DNA of 64,000 nt, taken from the NCBI GenBank assembly GCA_016297775.1, contig JAEDGA010000002.1, forward strand, positions 1-64,000, written 5' to 3'. The position numbers and the translations under genes were made by a program. Below are positions 7,946 through 17,373 of the stretch, piece by piece (position 1 is the stretch's first letter; every line of letters starts with the position of its first letter). Below the pieces are notes generated by a model that saw only the letters and a list, made by a program, of their open reading frames with translations, had not been told where the DNA came from and did no database searches. The DNA is from Candidatus Methanomethylophilaceae archaeon (GTDB lineage Archaea; Thermoplasmatota; Thermoplasmata; Methanomassiliicoccales; Methanomethylophilaceae).

Positions 7946-9025
7946 TCAGAGTTTTCCGAGCTTGCGGAGAACGTCCTGCATCGCATTGTAGTTCTCCGGG
8001 TGCTCCTCGAAGTACCTGGCCACGGGCTCGAGGCACCTGTTCATTCCGTCGGCCACTCCGTCCTTGAGATCCATCGGGGAGAGGAGTGCCTTTCCGTCGA
8101 CCTGCGTGAAGTAATCGTTGGTGAGTGCCTCGTACGAATCGTAGGATACGGGGCCGCCGTACTTCTCCGGACGGTTGATGTCCATACGTCCCAGCGTGGG
8201 GAAGATGATGTACTTGGCGATCATGAGGACGGGGTTGGTGTCCTCCTCTTCCTTCTCCGGGGGACAGAAAGCCTTCTTCATCTTCTTCTTGATGTCCTCA
8301 GGCGTGTCATGGATGTTGATGTTCCTGTTGGGATCGCTCTTGGACATCTTGGATGCGGTGGGATCCATCCTGTTCCCTCCGGCGAGTCCGGGAAGGAGCG
8401 GGGTGTGGATCGCGATGGGTTTCCTCCACTTGAGCTTCTCGGCAGCGTCCCTGGCGAGCATGTGTGCGCGCCTCTGGTCGATACCGGCGTATGCCAGGTC
8501 CACATCCATGGAGAAGATGTCGGTGGCCTGCAGGATGGGATAGAAGAGCTTGGAGGAATCGACCTCGGCCTCGTCCTCGGAACGTCCCATGATGGTCATC
8601 GCCCTCTTCACCCTGGACAGGGATGTGACCTTGGCGACCTTGATGACCTTCTCCCAGTACTCGATCTCGCTGAGCACGTCGGAGGCGTATCTGAACTCCA
8701 CACCGTCCTTCGGGACTCCCAGTGCGATGAAACAGTCCTCCATGTATCTGGCACATGTACGGATGTTCTCCAGGTCCCCTCCGAGCTTGTCGTTGATGTA
8801 TGCGTGCCAGTCGGCCCAGAAGATGGTTACCTTGAAGCCTGCATTGACGAGGTCGCGGATCTTTCCGGCCACGAGCGCCCAACCCATGTGGACGAGTCCG
8901 GAAGGCTCGAATCCGATATATGCAGTGGGGTGTTCCTTGGTGGCAAGAAGTTCTCTGAGCTCACTCTCTGTGATGAGCTCCTCCACATTCCTCATTACGA
9001 GCGCATATCTCTCTTCGATATCCAT
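7946..9025 (-). CDS. tyrS: Tyrosyl-tRNA synthetase, archaeal type
   Basis: 359 residues. Charges tRNA-Tyr. The class I Rossmann core shows FEPSGLVHMGW near residue 38 (the HIGH position, here HMGW with the last histidine replaced) and ASKMSKSDPN near residue 238 (KMSKS). The binding-pocket segment DLAYAGIDQRRAHML is of tyrosine type. The open frame continues for 660 bases upstream of the chosen ATG, but that stretch lies antisense to hpt and looks like no synthetase; ATG 9025 gives the family N-terminus. Confidence 0.92.
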   Translation of the reverse strand: MDIEERYALVMRNVEELITESELRELLATKEHPTAYIGFEPSGLVHMGWALVAGKIRDLVNAGFKVTIFWADWHAYINDKLGGDLENIRTCARYMEDCFIALGVPKDGVEFRYASDVLSEIEYWEKVIKVAKVTSLSRVKRAMTIMGRSEDEAEVDSSKLFYPILQATDIFSMDVDLAYAGIDQRRAHMLARDAAEKLKWRKPIAIHTPLLPGLAGGNRMDPTASKMSKSDPNRNINIHDTPEDIKKKMKKAFCPPEKEEEDTNPVLMIAKYIIFPTLGRMDINRPEKYGGPVSYDSYEALTNDYFTQVDGKALLSPMDLKDGVADGMNRCLEPVARYFEEHPENYNAMQDVLRKLGKL

Positions 9026-9133
9026 TTGAATCGATATGACGGATAGATTGGCCCTATAAAAACGCCACTTATGACACGTGTGCGCGCGGACGTACCAGCA
9101 AACAATTAATCCGTATTTGTGTATCCGACGGAT

Positions 9134-9691
9134 ATGCTCGAAAGGACCAGAGCGAGTATCGAATCCAGCCGCATCATCTCCAGGAACGGTTATCCATATC
9201 TCATCAATCCGCTGATGGACGGCATACCCAGGATGGATCCGGAGATACTCGCCGAGGTCACCGACCGTATCATGGAGATATCCGATCTTGACTGCGACCT
9301 GATCCTGGCGCCGGAAGCGATGGCAATCCCGTTGGCGACCGCCGTGTCCCTGAAGACCCACATACCTTACTGTGTCATCAGGAAGAGGCCCTATGGATGC
9401 GAAGGCGAGATCCCGATCGAAGAGGTCACCGGATACTCCCGCAACCGCATGTACATCAACGACATCTCCCCCGGGGAGAAGGTTGTGATCATAGACGACG
9501 TGATCAGCACCGGGGGTACGCTCAAGAGCATAGTGGAGGCCGTCCGTCAACGTGGATGTGTGATCACAGATGTGATCGTGGCCGTCAACAAGTCCAAGGA
9601 TCTGGAATCGGTATCGGATATGGTAGGGATACGGGTCAAAGCGGTCATAGATGTGCATATCGAGAACGGAAAGGCCGTGTGCACCCATTAA
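9134..9691 (+). CDS. hpt: Hypoxanthine/guanine phosphoribosyltransferase, archaeal type
   Basis: 185 residues. Salvages hypoxanthine or guanine with PRPP to IMP/GMP. The N-terminus (MLERTRASI ... NGYPYLINPLMDGIP) and the PRPP-binding loop VVIIDDVISTGGT (about residue 117-129) match the methanogen Hpt family rather than orotate enzymes, although all share the fold. Start set at ATG 9134, about 27 bases after an AATTAAT TATA-like element; a GTG at 9119 would add five residues. Confidence 0.82.
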   Translation: MLERTRASIESSRIISRNGYPYLINPLMDGIPRMDPEILAEVTDRIMEISDLDCDLILAPEAMAIPLATAVSLKTHIPYCVIRKRPYGCEGEIPIEEVTGYSRNRMYINDISPGEKVVIIDDVISTGGTLKSIVEAVRQRGCVITDVIVAVNKSKDLESVSDMVGIRVKAVIDVHIENGKAVCTH

Positions 9692-9735
9692 TTGTAATAT
9701 CCGGCCTATAACAGCGGTATGCCCGATACCCGTAC

Positions 9736-11010
9736 ATGAACCCGGACATGCTCCTGATGGTCGCGTACATGTGTATCATGGGAGCGGCCATAGGCAGCTT
9801 CTCCGGTCTGATACCGGGCATACACATCAACACCCTGGCAGCACTCATGCTGGCATTCCACAACGATTTGGAAAGGATCGTGGAATATGTGGTGCCCGAA
9901 GGGTATGCACCGATGATGTTGGCCTGCTGCATCCTGTCCGCCGCCGTCGTGCATTCGGCCACGGATTTCGTACCCTCCGTATTCTTCGGTGTACCGGATG
10001 CGGACAATGTGCTGAATATCCTTCCGGGACACAGGATGCTTCTGGACGGTCATGCCATGACCGCTGTAAGATGTGCCGCGATAGGCAGTCTGGTGGGATC
10101 GTTCGCATCCATCGCACTTGCCGTACCGATGTATGTACTTCTGGACGGAGGATTCGGGGATTATCTGGATAGCCTTACCGTGGGCGTACTTATGTCCGTC
10201 ATGTGCCTGATGATCCTCAGGGAGCAGAGGGGTGGACGTATCGCCGCCATGGGACTGATAGCGGTCACCGGGATCATAGGATATGCGGTGATGTCCCTGG
10301 ACCTTCCGTTCGAGAACATGTTCGGCATGGAACCGGAATCGATGTTCCCTATGCTCTCCGGTCTGTTCGGGATACCCCCGTTGTTGGTGAGCATATCATC
10401 GGGGATGATTCCGGAACAGACCGATGATGAGAGATTCCCCGTAGGTCCATTACCTGGTCTGAAAGGGGTCGTCACCGGAAGCATAACGGGATGGTTCCCC
10501 GGGATAACGGGAGCATCCGGTGCTACGATCGCAGGATGCATATTCGGAGAGGAGGACCAGAGAGGATACATCTCCATGGTGTCGTCGATAGGATCGTCGT
10601 CGACGATGTTCACATTCATCACGTTAGCCGTATCCGGAAAGGAGAGATCCGGCACGATGGATGTGATAAACGGGATATTGGGCGGAGAGTCCATAGAGCT
10701 GGGAAGCGACCTGTTCCTGTGCATGATGGCCGTGATGGCCATATCGTCGGTGCTTGCCTATGCGGTGATGACCTGTTCGGGATCGCTCATGTGCAGACTA
10801 GTGGAAAAAACGGACATCCGCATGGTGAATACCGCGATACTCCTGATGATGATCGTCCTGACCGTCGCCCTCACGGGATACTGCGGTCTGATCATACTGT
10901 GCATATGCACGTTGGTGGGGATGGTCCCGATGGTACTGGGTACCAACAGGATCCACCTCACCGGGTGTCTCATCGTCCCGGTCCTGATATCCAGGATCGG
11001 GCTGATGTGA
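9736..11010 (+). CDS. TctA/DUF112-like membrane permease
   Basis: 424 residues with roughly ten hydrophobic segments. The N-terminal GSFSGLIPGIHINTLAALML block and the repeat-like second half (TGWFPGITGASGATIAG) are characteristic of the archaeal DUF112 branch of the TctA tricarboxylate-transporter family, each half holding a Gly-Pro-Gly reentrant loop. TctA proteins normally work with TctB and a periplasmic TctC, neither of which is adjacent, so the substrate is unknown. Located in the cytoplasmic membrane. Confidence 0.75.
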   Translation: MNPDMLLMVAYMCIMGAAIGSFSGLIPGIHINTLAALMLAFHNDLERIVEYVVPEGYAPMMLACCILSAAVVHSATDFVPSVFFGVPDADNVLNILPGHRMLLDGHAMTAVRCAAIGSLVGSFASIALAVPMYVLLDGGFGDYLDSLTVGVLMSVMCLMILREQRGGRIAAMGLIAVTGIIGYAVMSLDLPFENMFGMEPESMFPMLSGLFGIPPLLVSISSGMIPEQTDDERFPVGPLPGLKGVVTGSITGWFPGITGASGATIAGCIFGEEDQRGYISMVSSIGSSSTMFTFITLAVSGKERSGTMDVINGILGGESIELGSDLFLCMMAVMAISSVLAYAVMTCSGSLMCRLVEKTDIRMVNTAILLMMIVLTVALTGYCGLIILCICTLVGMVPMVLGTNRIHLTGCLIVPVLISRIGLM

Positions 11011-11793
11011 TCATCTCTTCTTCTTGTTCTGTTTCTTCACGCCGGCACGCAGATACTTAAGAAGATCTGCATCCCTCTCGTCATCCCAGTCGGGCGTATA
11101 TCCGGAACGGATGTAATCGTTGTACCATGATTCGCACTCGGACATCCATTGGTCCATCTCCTTCGGAACGGGCTTGTGGACGAAGAAGGTGTTCTCCGGG
11201 GTGGAGACCCATTTGTCCGGAACACGATAGTTCTCCTCCTCCAGAAGTGCTATGGCGTACACGATATCATCGAGACCGGACAGTCTGGCATACAGTCCGG
11301 CCTGCATGATGTACTCGAGAGGGATGTCGTCCATGGAATCATGCTCCTCCTCCCACCTGTTGCGGTTGAGTGCCTTGATCTCCAGGATGGCCTTCCTCTT
11401 CCCGTTCTCCAGGATGTATCCGTCTACGAGCCCTCCGAACAGCTTCTCCGTGTGGAAATGGTCGTAACCGCATCTCTCGGGGGCGGCTGGATCCTCCACA
11501 CCGGCGGGACCTTTGAGACCCAGCATATCCGATATCGATGAGACGTTCTTGCGACAGTACTCCCTTACGATGGGCTCGATCGCGTTCCCGGCGACGATGT
11601 ACTTGTTGGATGGTTCCTCGTATCCGAACCCTGCGATCTCGCATGCAGCGGCGAACGGGGTCTTGAATCTGGAGCATCCGAGGATCGCTCCGATCCTGTG
11701 ACCGGTTATCTTCTTTGGCGACCAGGTATCGAACTCGATGTAGCGTTCGTCCTCATGCATCTCGATGATGTTGTTGCGGCCGTCGAATGCCAT
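11011..11793 (-). CDS. YqaJ-like PD-(D/E)XK nuclease family protein
   Basis: 260 residues. The N-terminal KITGHRIGAILGCSRFKTP segment and the AGNAIEPIVREYC helix match the YqaJ viral-recombinase family; the nuclease core shows LFGGLVDGYI (metal aspartate) followed by AILEIKAL (E-x-K). YqaJ nucleases process double-stranded DNA ends in phage recombination, but no phage genes surround this one and its own target is unknown. The C-terminus is lysine-rich. Start taken at ATG 11793; a GTG at 11802 directly abutting the fprA stop is possible. Likely co-transcribed behind the flavodiiron gene. Confidence 0.75.
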   Translation of the reverse strand: MAFDGRNNIIEMHEDERYIEFDTWSPKKITGHRIGAILGCSRFKTPFAAACEIAGFGYEEPSNKYIVAGNAIEPIVREYCRKNVSSISDMLGLKGPAGVEDPAAPERCGYDHFHTEKLFGGLVDGYILENGKRKAILEIKALNRNRWEEEHDSMDDIPLEYIMQAGLYARLSGLDDIVYAIALLEEENYRVPDKWVSTPENTFFVHKPVPKEMDQWMSECESWYNDYIRSGYTPDWDDERDADLLKYLRAGVKKQNKKKR

Positions 11794-11802
11794 ACGATCC
11801 AC

Positions 11803-13002
11803 TCACTGCATTGACTCGACGATCTTGTCCGCAAGGAGCTCCAGATCCGCGGTCTGATCTGCTTTCATGGAGGACCTGATGATGAACGAGTCCCCGACCT
11901 GGGTCATGCCCTCCATACCGGAGATGAGTTCCTGCATGCACTTCTCGGACGCGGCGGACCAGGAACCATTCGCTATGAGCGAGTACTTCCTGTTCTGTAC
12001 GGCCATACCAGCCATGTCCTCGATGGCTGCCACCATCATGGGCTGCAGACCGTTGTTGTATGTGGGTGCCGCAAGGACGATGTTGCTGTACCTGAACGCA
12101 TCGGATACCAGATATGATGGATGCGTGGACATGAGGTTTATCACGGACAGGTTCCTGACACCTCTCTCCCTGAGCATGAGTGCCAGGAGGTTGGCCGCGG
12201 ACTCCGTGTTCCCGTACATGGACGCGTATGCGATGACCACTCCCTTCTCCTCGGGCTGGTAGGTGCTCCAGTGCTGATACTTGTCCAGGATGTAATCGAT
12301 GTCCCTGTCCCAGATCTGACCGTGCAGGGGGCACAGGCGCTTGATGTCCAGACCTGCCGCCTTCCCGAGGAGCTTCTGCACGTGCTTACCGTACTTCCCC
12401 ACGATGTTGGTGTAGTAACGCCTGGCATCATCGATGTACTTGGAATCGAAGGATTCGCGATCGGCGAAGATCTGACCGTCCAATGCACCGAATGTACCGA
12501 ACGCGTCCTCGCAGAACAGTGTGCCATCATAGGAATCGTAAGCCACCATGACCTCCGGCCAGTGGACCATCATGCCGGATACGAAATGGAGGGTGTGCCT
12601 TCCGAGGGAGAGTGTGTCCCCCTCCTTGACCTCCATCTTGTTCTTGGGGACGAGACCGTAGAAATCGTTCATCATCTCGATGGCTCTGGGACTTGCAACG
12701 ACGGTGATCTCTGGATATGTGTCGACGATGTGCTTGATCTGCGCACCGTGATCCGGCTCCATGTGTCCTACGAACAGATAATCGGGAGTCTTGTCACCGA
12801 GGACGGACATGAGATTCTCCCAGTACTGTTTTGCGACCGAACTGTCGCAGGTATCCATGATTATGGTCTTCTCGTCCTTGATTACGTATGAGTTGTATGA
12901 TACACCGTTGGGTATGGGGAACATCCCCTCGAATATCGGGACACTCCTGTCATCCGCACCGATCCAAACGGTGTCATCCGTGACATTTCTTACAGCGAAC
13001 AT
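11803..13002 (-). CDS. fprA: Flavodiiron protein, FprA-type F420H2 oxidase
   Basis: 399 residues, full length. Reduces O2 to water, protecting anaerobes; methanogen relatives use F420H2 as donor. The N-terminal metallo-beta-lactamase domain holds the diiron ligands H80-x-E82-x-D84-H85 (GHMEPDHG), a later histidine in VHWPEV, an aspartate in CEDAFG and PLHGQIW. The C-terminal flavodoxin domain begins near residue 255 (YASMYGNTESAA) and binds FMN. No rubredoxin gene is adjacent, in line with direct F420 use, but the donor is inferred from the family. Confidence 0.9.
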   Translation of the reverse strand: MFAVRNVTDDTVWIGADDRSVPIFEGMFPIPNGVSYNSYVIKDEKTIIMDTCDSSVAKQYWENLMSVLGDKTPDYLFVGHMEPDHGAQIKHIVDTYPEITVVASPRAIEMMNDFYGLVPKNKMEVKEGDTLSLGRHTLHFVSGMMVHWPEVMVAYDSYDGTLFCEDAFGTFGALDGQIFADRESFDSKYIDDARRYYTNIVGKYGKHVQKLLGKAAGLDIKRLCPLHGQIWDRDIDYILDKYQHWSTYQPEEKGVVIAYASMYGNTESAANLLALMLRERGVRNLSVINLMSTHPSYLVSDAFRYSNIVLAAPTYNNGLQPMMVAAIEDMAGMAVQNRKYSLIANGSWSAASEKCMQELISGMEGMTQVGDSFIIRSSMKADQTADLELLADKIVESMQ

Positions 13003-13260
13003 GGTTTCACCTATTACTACGACCTATGTTGCCGGTATTGATAATCTTTCTCAAATCGATGATATGATCGGATATGAGCCAAGTACACCTGTGGAATCGC
13101 TCCGCGAACGTATCCGATGACCTGTATGTACGATATCATACACCCGCGGGACCCCATCTTGTCTGAAATGGCCCACTCTACCGTGGGAAAGAATGAACGA
13201 TGATCCGACGGCCTGAAATTCGAAAGAGTGTTCTGAACGGAACATGATGGATGTAGAAGA
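13003..13260. other. Intergenic region between fprA and tRNA-Val
   Basis: 258 bases with no gene I can support. It contains TA-rich stretches suitable as the fprA promoter (around 13035-13060). Confidence 0.5.
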
Positions 13261-13336
13261 TGGTGGGCCCGGCCGGATTTGAACCGGCGACCTCCGCAAT
13301 GTCAATGCGACGTCATAACCCCTAGACCACGGGCCC
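13261..13336 (-). tRNA. tRNA-Val (anticodon GAC)
   Basis: 76 bases on the minus strand. Seven-base acceptor stem GGGCCCG / CGGGCCC, D arm GTC...GAC, anticodon stem TCGCA/TGCGG with loop TTGACAT, T arm GCCGG-TTCAAAT-CCGGC, discriminator A and an encoded CCA tail at 13263-13261. A TATA-like TATAATAAT lies about 30 bases upstream near 13365. It is the only one of the three tRNAs in the window with CCA in the gene. Confidence 0.95.
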
Positions 13337-13443
13337 GATAAGTGGGAGATTACCTTCTTATTATTATATCTTGTGATTGGGAGACCATACCAGCAATTGC
13401 ATTGGTGCGTACAACTTAAAAACAGTAGGGTGATTCGGAGCCC

Positions 13444-14427
13444 ATGCTTACGCTGGGCATAGAAGGCACCGCACATACGTTGGGAGTCGGGATCGCAGAC
13501 ACCGACAGGAAGATCCTTGCCAACGTACTGGATATGTACCGTCCTGCCGAAGGGGGGTTGCATCCCCGCGAGGCCGCCAATCACCACGGGGACGTGGTGG
13601 CCCAGCTCATCGTCAAAGCGGCCGAGGAAGCTAACGTATCGCTCTCGGAGATAGAGCTGGTATCATTCTCCAAAGGTCCCGGATTGGGACCCTGTCTGAG
13701 ATCCGCCGCCACCGCCGCACGCGCACTATCCAGCAGACTGAACGTCCCCATCATCGGCGTCAATCACTGTGTGGCACATGTGGAGATCGGCCGCGCCATG
13801 ACCGGATGTCACGATCCGGCATTGTTGTACGCATCCGGAGGCAACACACAGATCATCGCATTCTCCAACGGCAGATACAGGATATTCGGAGAGACCCTCG
13901 ATGTTGGTGTCGGAAACATGTTCGACAAGCTCGGAAGGGAACTGGGTCTGGGATTCTACGCAGGCCCGGTGATCGAGAAGCTCGCCAAGGAAGGCGATCG
14001 TCTCCTGGAACTGCCGTATTCCGTTAAAGGGATGGACATATCCTTCTCCGGGATCATGACCGCAGCACTCGCCCTCAAGAAGAAAGGACATCCCCTAGAG
14101 GACATCGCATATTCCGTACAGGAGACCGTGTTCGCCATGCTGGCGGAGGTCACCGAAAGGGCGATGGCGCACGTGGGCAAGGACGAGGTCCTGCTCGGAG
14201 GTGGAGTGGCACAGAACATGCGTCTGCGCGAGATGATAGGTGAGATGGCAGAGGAACGCGGTGCGAAGATGTATGTCCCCGACAGGAGGTTCTGCATGGA
14301 CAACGGTGCCATGATCGCCTGGCTGGGCAACATAATGTACGAATCCGGCGTCCGGATGGATATTTCCGATACCGCGGTGGAACAAAGATTCAGAACAGAC
14401 GAAGTGGACGTCACTTGGCGTGATTGA
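13444..14427 (+). CDS. kae1: KEOPS complex subunit Kae1 (t6A biosynthesis)
   Basis: 327 residues. Catalytic ASKHA-fold subunit that transfers the threonylcarbamoyl group to A37 of tRNA. Metal-binding histidines are in NHCVAHVEIG (about residues 100-109); YASGGNTQ, DISFSGIMTA and the late LLGGGVAQNMRL are family hallmarks. It ends near residue 327, so there is no fused Bud32 kinase as found in some euryarchaea; Bud32 must be encoded elsewhere. It converges with the RecJ-like gene, overlapping by 17 bases. Pcc1 of the same complex is at 6278. Confidence 0.95.
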   Translation: MLTLGIEGTAHTLGVGIADTDRKILANVLDMYRPAEGGLHPREAANHHGDVVAQLIVKAAEEANVSLSEIELVSFSKGPGLGPCLRSAATAARALSSRLNVPIIGVNHCVAHVEIGRAMTGCHDPALLYASGGNTQIIAFSNGRYRIFGETLDVGVGNMFDKLGRELGLGFYAGPVIEKLAKEGDRLLELPYSVKGMDISFSGIMTAALALKKKGHPLEDIAYSVQETVFAMLAEVTERAMAHVGKDEVLLGGGVAQNMRLREMIGEMAEERGAKMYVPDRRFCMDNGAMIAWLGNIMYESGVRMDISDTAVEQRFRTDEVDVTWRD

Positions 14428-15757
14428 GGATCTGTTCCCCGACGATCTCGTCGAGATTCTTCAGGAATTCCTGGCCTCTGAAACTCTGGAAGTTGGCACC
14501 CGCGGCTATGTCATGTCCGCCACCGCGCCCTCCGACGGATTCCGCCGCCTCCCTCATTGCGATGGCCAGGTTCACACCCTTACTAAGCTGCGCCCAGGTA
14601 CCTCTGGCACTGGCCTTGGCCTTATCCTCCGTGATGTTGACACCTATGGTGGGCTTGTCGGGATCCCCGATGAAGTTCATCACTATGGTGCACAAAGGTC
14701 CGGTGAATCCTGCGGAATCGAAGAACTGGATGTTCTTCATGGGAGTGACCTTCATCTTGTCCAGTTCCACGGTGGCCTCGATGATCTCCTTCTTGGAGTT
14801 GTAGTTGAGCTCCCTCGCGTATGAGAGGGAATCCTTGTCCCCCAGACATATGCCCAGACCGATACCGCCCATCCCCTCCTTGCCACATGCGTTGAAGAGG
14901 TCCGCGAGGGTCTCGGCATCCATGTTCATGTCCTTCAGAAGATATCTGGTCCTTGCGGTCTCCTCCAAAGTCTTTGTGGATACGCCCTGTTCCAGGAGTC
15001 TGACCGCGATCATGGAGGAAAGACGATGCTTCTCATCATCGGTGAGATCGAGATAGTCCTTGGTGTACTGTATGCCCGCCTCCTCGAGGAAGGCTTTCAC
15101 TCCGGAACTGCTTCCGCTTATGCCGCGGATGTACGGTTCCGTCGATATGTACAGCGACTGGGACAATTGACCCGCCGGGATCAGGGAACCGTCCATGAAG
15201 GTCACGAGACCTCTCTCCCTTGCACCCTGCTCCAGATACGTGTTGAATCCGAGAAGACCGTTGATATGCTGTCTGTCCCCTACGATACCTCCGAAGGCGA
15301 ACCTGACCATATCCCAATTGTTCTCGTCGACGGTTATCGCCAGAAGGAATGCCATCGTGGCCCCGCATGCGGACGTTGTGCCGTTGATCCCGTACTGATG
15401 AGGATTGATGTATACGATATCGCCACACTCCAAATCGGATTCATGGTGGTCCAGAACGATGACGTCCTTCCCTATGTCACCCAATCTGTCGATGTATGAT
15501 GCACCGATGTCAGACATGAGGATACAGTCCGAGTTGGATTCACTCATCATGTTCAGGACGTCGTCATCCATGACGGGTACGAACGATAGCTGGTACTCCA
15601 CATCCAGCCTCTGCAACATACATGCCAGGATGGATCCTGCGGACACACCGTCCGAGTCGTAGTGTGAGAATATGTGAATAAAATCGTGTCTGCGGACGTG
15701 CTCGGCCGCCACAGACAAAGATGAAAGAAGTTTGGGGGGAAGGTCATATTCGACCAT
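14411..15757 (-). CDS. RecJ-like DHH exonuclease (GAN/archaeal RecJ family)
   Basis: 448 residues. Archaeal RecJ homologues trim single-stranded DNA or RNA and associate with GINS/Cdc45-type replisomes. Motifs: FSHYDSDGVSAGSI (about residue 28-41), LMSDIG, VIVLDHHESD (DHH, about 101) and a C-terminal GGRGGGHDIAAGA of DHHA1 type near residue 410. ATG 15757 is preferred because TAAGGTGGAAT supplies a ribosome site immediately after the rps15 stop; longer frames run into rps15. Pairing with rps15 is common in archaea. Confidence 0.85.
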   Translation of the reverse strand: MVEYDLPPKLLSSLSVAAEHVRRHDFIHIFSHYDSDGVSAGSILACMLQRLDVEYQLSFVPVMDDDVLNMMSESNSDCILMSDIGASYIDRLGDIGKDVIVLDHHESDLECGDIVYINPHQYGINGTTSACGATMAFLLAITVDENNWDMVRFAFGGIVGDRQHINGLLGFNTYLEQGARERGLVTFMDGSLIPAGQLSQSLYISTEPYIRGISGSSSGVKAFLEEAGIQYTKDYLDLTDDEKHRLSSMIAVRLLEQGVSTKTLEETARTRYLLKDMNMDAETLADLFNACGKEGMGGIGLGICLGDKDSLSYARELNYNSKKEIIEATVELDKMKVTPMKNIQFFDSAGFTGPLCTIVMNFIGDPDKPTIGVNITEDKAKASARGTWAQLSKGVNLAIAMREAAESVGGRGGGHDIAAGANFQSFRGQEFLKNLDEIVGEQILNHAK

Positions 15758-15765
15758 ATTCCACC

Positions 15766-16221
15766 TTACTTGAGCATCAGTTCCGCTGTGTTGATGGAAT
15801 ACTTCCAATCGGAAGCGAGGACGTTGTTCGCCTTGTAGTAGCGCTCGAGTCTCCTGATCCTTGCCTCAATGAGCTGGAGTCCCCTGTAGTTGGAGACGTC
15901 TCCCTTGTTCTTCTTGAGGTGGACGTTGAGTGAGATCGCGCGCCTCATGAGGTTGGCGAGGTCCTCGGGGAGTGCCCCTGCGACACCCTGTTCCTTCATG
16001 ATCTGGGTGATCGACTTTCCGGTCGCGAGCTTGACATCGGGAACACCGTACTGGTCCCTGAGTATGAGTCCGATCTTAGCGGAGATCTCTCCATCCTTGG
16101 CCATCTTCACGATGAGTCCCTCTATCTCGGTGGCGGTGAGCGAGACCCATGCGGGGTTTTCGGTGACCAGGGGGTGCTTGGACCCGGACTGTCCTTTCCT
16201 TCTTGCGTGCATTCTTGCCAT
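15766..16221 (-). CDS. rps15: Ribosomal protein S15 (uS15)
   Basis: 151 residues, the archaeal length with the N-terminal extension (MARMHARRKGQSGS). The conserved LHKKxxD-like region appears as NVHLKKNKGDVSNYRGLQ near residue 100, followed by the RRLERYYK helix. A strong TATA box and a GAGG ribosome site precede it, so it heads the rps15-recJ transcript. Confidence 0.97.
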   Translation of the reverse strand: MARMHARRKGQSGSKHPLVTENPAWVSLTATEIEGLIVKMAKDGEISAKIGLILRDQYGVPDVKLATGKSITQIMKEQGVAGALPEDLANLMRRAISLNVHLKKNKGDVSNYRGLQLIEARIRRLERYYKANNVLASDWKYSINTAELMLK

Positions 16222-16276
16222 GATTTATTCCTCTGAATATTCAGGCGGCGAGGCTAGGCCACCCTATCTTATGTTA

Positions 16277-16286
16277 CTATATAAAA
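16277..16286 (-). promoter_or_regulatory. TATA box for rps15
   Basis: TTTTATATAG on the minus strand, 56 bases before the rps15 start, leaving a leader of about 30 bases that contains the perfect palindrome CTGAATATTCAG (16233-16244) and a GAGG ribosome site. Confidence 0.65.
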
Positions 16287-16293
16287 GGCTAGG

Positions 16294-17298
16294 TCACTCG
16301 TTCCCGCGTACGTGCCCGCGCGCCCACGGTATGACCGTATCGTATTCCGTCCTGTCGAATGACAGGTCCTCGGGAACATCATCGAAGAACCGGGATTCCA
16401 TCTCCCCGTTGCCGGTACCGCCGGTGACAATGCCTGCGCATACGTCACAGTATCCGATGTTGGTGGTGGCAACGATATCGACCGTGTATCCGGATTCCTC
16501 CAGACACTCCCTTGCCGCGGCCTCCTCGCAGGTCTCCCCGGACTCCAACTTCCCTCCGGGCATCTCCCATCCGCCCCTGCGGGGGTGGTGGACCATGAGG
16601 AAACGTCCGTCCCCGTCGAAAGCGACCACGTATGCGGTGCGCGGACGTTCTGCGACGATGATCACATGATCCTTCTCGTAAGGTTCGATGGACCTCATCT
16701 CGCATATCCTGAGTCCGCGCTCGATGAGCCTCCTGCGGGAGGATTCGAAGACCTCCTCGGGCCGTGCGGCGACGTCCTCGGATCTGGCCTTTATGCACAG
16801 TATGCCGTATCTGGCACCGTACATGTCCATGTTGTCCGCCAGTATATCGGCCTGATTCTTCTGGGCCACGTCCGAATACACGACATCCACCTTCCCAACC
16901 GCGAACGAATATTCGGATGGGTTGGTGGCATCCGCAAGGATGGGATTCACGTTCTTCCTGGACTCCGACATCCTCACGAGGTCTCTGAACGACCTCGGGG
17001 AGAACTCCACAGCATACACCGTACCGTCCGATACGATGTCCGACACATGGGACACAGTGGTCCCGTTAGCCGCACCGAGATAGAGCACCGTGCTGTCGGA
17101 CCTCAGAGGGTATGCCTGACCTCCAACCGACAGGTATGCGGAGAGTTTGCTGCGCGAAGGGTTCCACTCGCGGTACTCGATACCGCCGACGTTCACCAAT
17201 CTCTCGCTGTATACGCGTCTTCCGGGATCGAAGGATCTCGTATAGAGACGACCCCTGTCGATGAAGACCGTACCGTTGGTGCCCTCGCGCTCATCCAT
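16294..17298 (-). CDS. flpA: Fibrillarin-like RNA 2'-O-methyltransferase fused to a Nudix hydrolase domain
   Basis: 334 residues in one uninterrupted frame. Residues 1 to about 218 are archaeal fibrillarin, which with Nop5, L7Ae and C/D guide RNAs methylates rRNA and tRNA: SAM motif VLYLGAANGTT at 71-81, YAVEFSPR at 95-102, DAT at 123-125, SDVAQKNQ at 142-149. Residues 219-334 are a complete Nudix domain: the box runs from G249 through E255, R263-E264, E267-E268 to G270 (GGKLESGE ... RECLEESGY). Archaeal fibrillarins normally stop near 230 residues. The ATG at 17298 lies after a TATA-like CATAAATA; the longer frame to 17334 would start inside it. No nop5 is adjacent. Alternative: the Nudix part acts alone as a nucleotide-pool sanitiser. 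Confidence 0.88.
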   Translation of the reverse strand: MDEREGTNGTVFIDRGRLYTRSFDPGRRVYSERLVNVGGIEYREWNPSRSKLSAYLSVGGQAYPLRSDSTVLYLGAANGTTVSHVSDIVSDGTVYAVEFSPRSFRDLVRMSESRKNVNPILADATNPSEYSFAVGKVDVVYSDVAQKNQADILADNMDMYGARYGILCIKARSEDVAARPEEVFESSRRRLIERGLRICEMRSIEPYEKDHVIIVAERPRTAYVVAFDGDGRFLMVHHPRRGGWEMPGGKLESGETCEEAAARECLEESGYTVDIVATTNIGYCDVCAGIVTGGTGNGEMESRFFDDVPEDLSFDRTEYDTVIPWARGHVRGNE

Positions 17299-17373
17299 GT
17301 CCCGTCCAATCCGTAGTGCGTATTTATGCGTCACGATGAACCGGTTTAATAACAGGATGCCTATGTTTCATGC

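Noticed and set aside
9026..9688. Upstream half of a 580-codon minus-strand frame ending at 7946
   Set aside because: Only the part from ATG 9025 down is tyrosyl-tRNA synthetase; the rest is antisense to hpt and has no family features.
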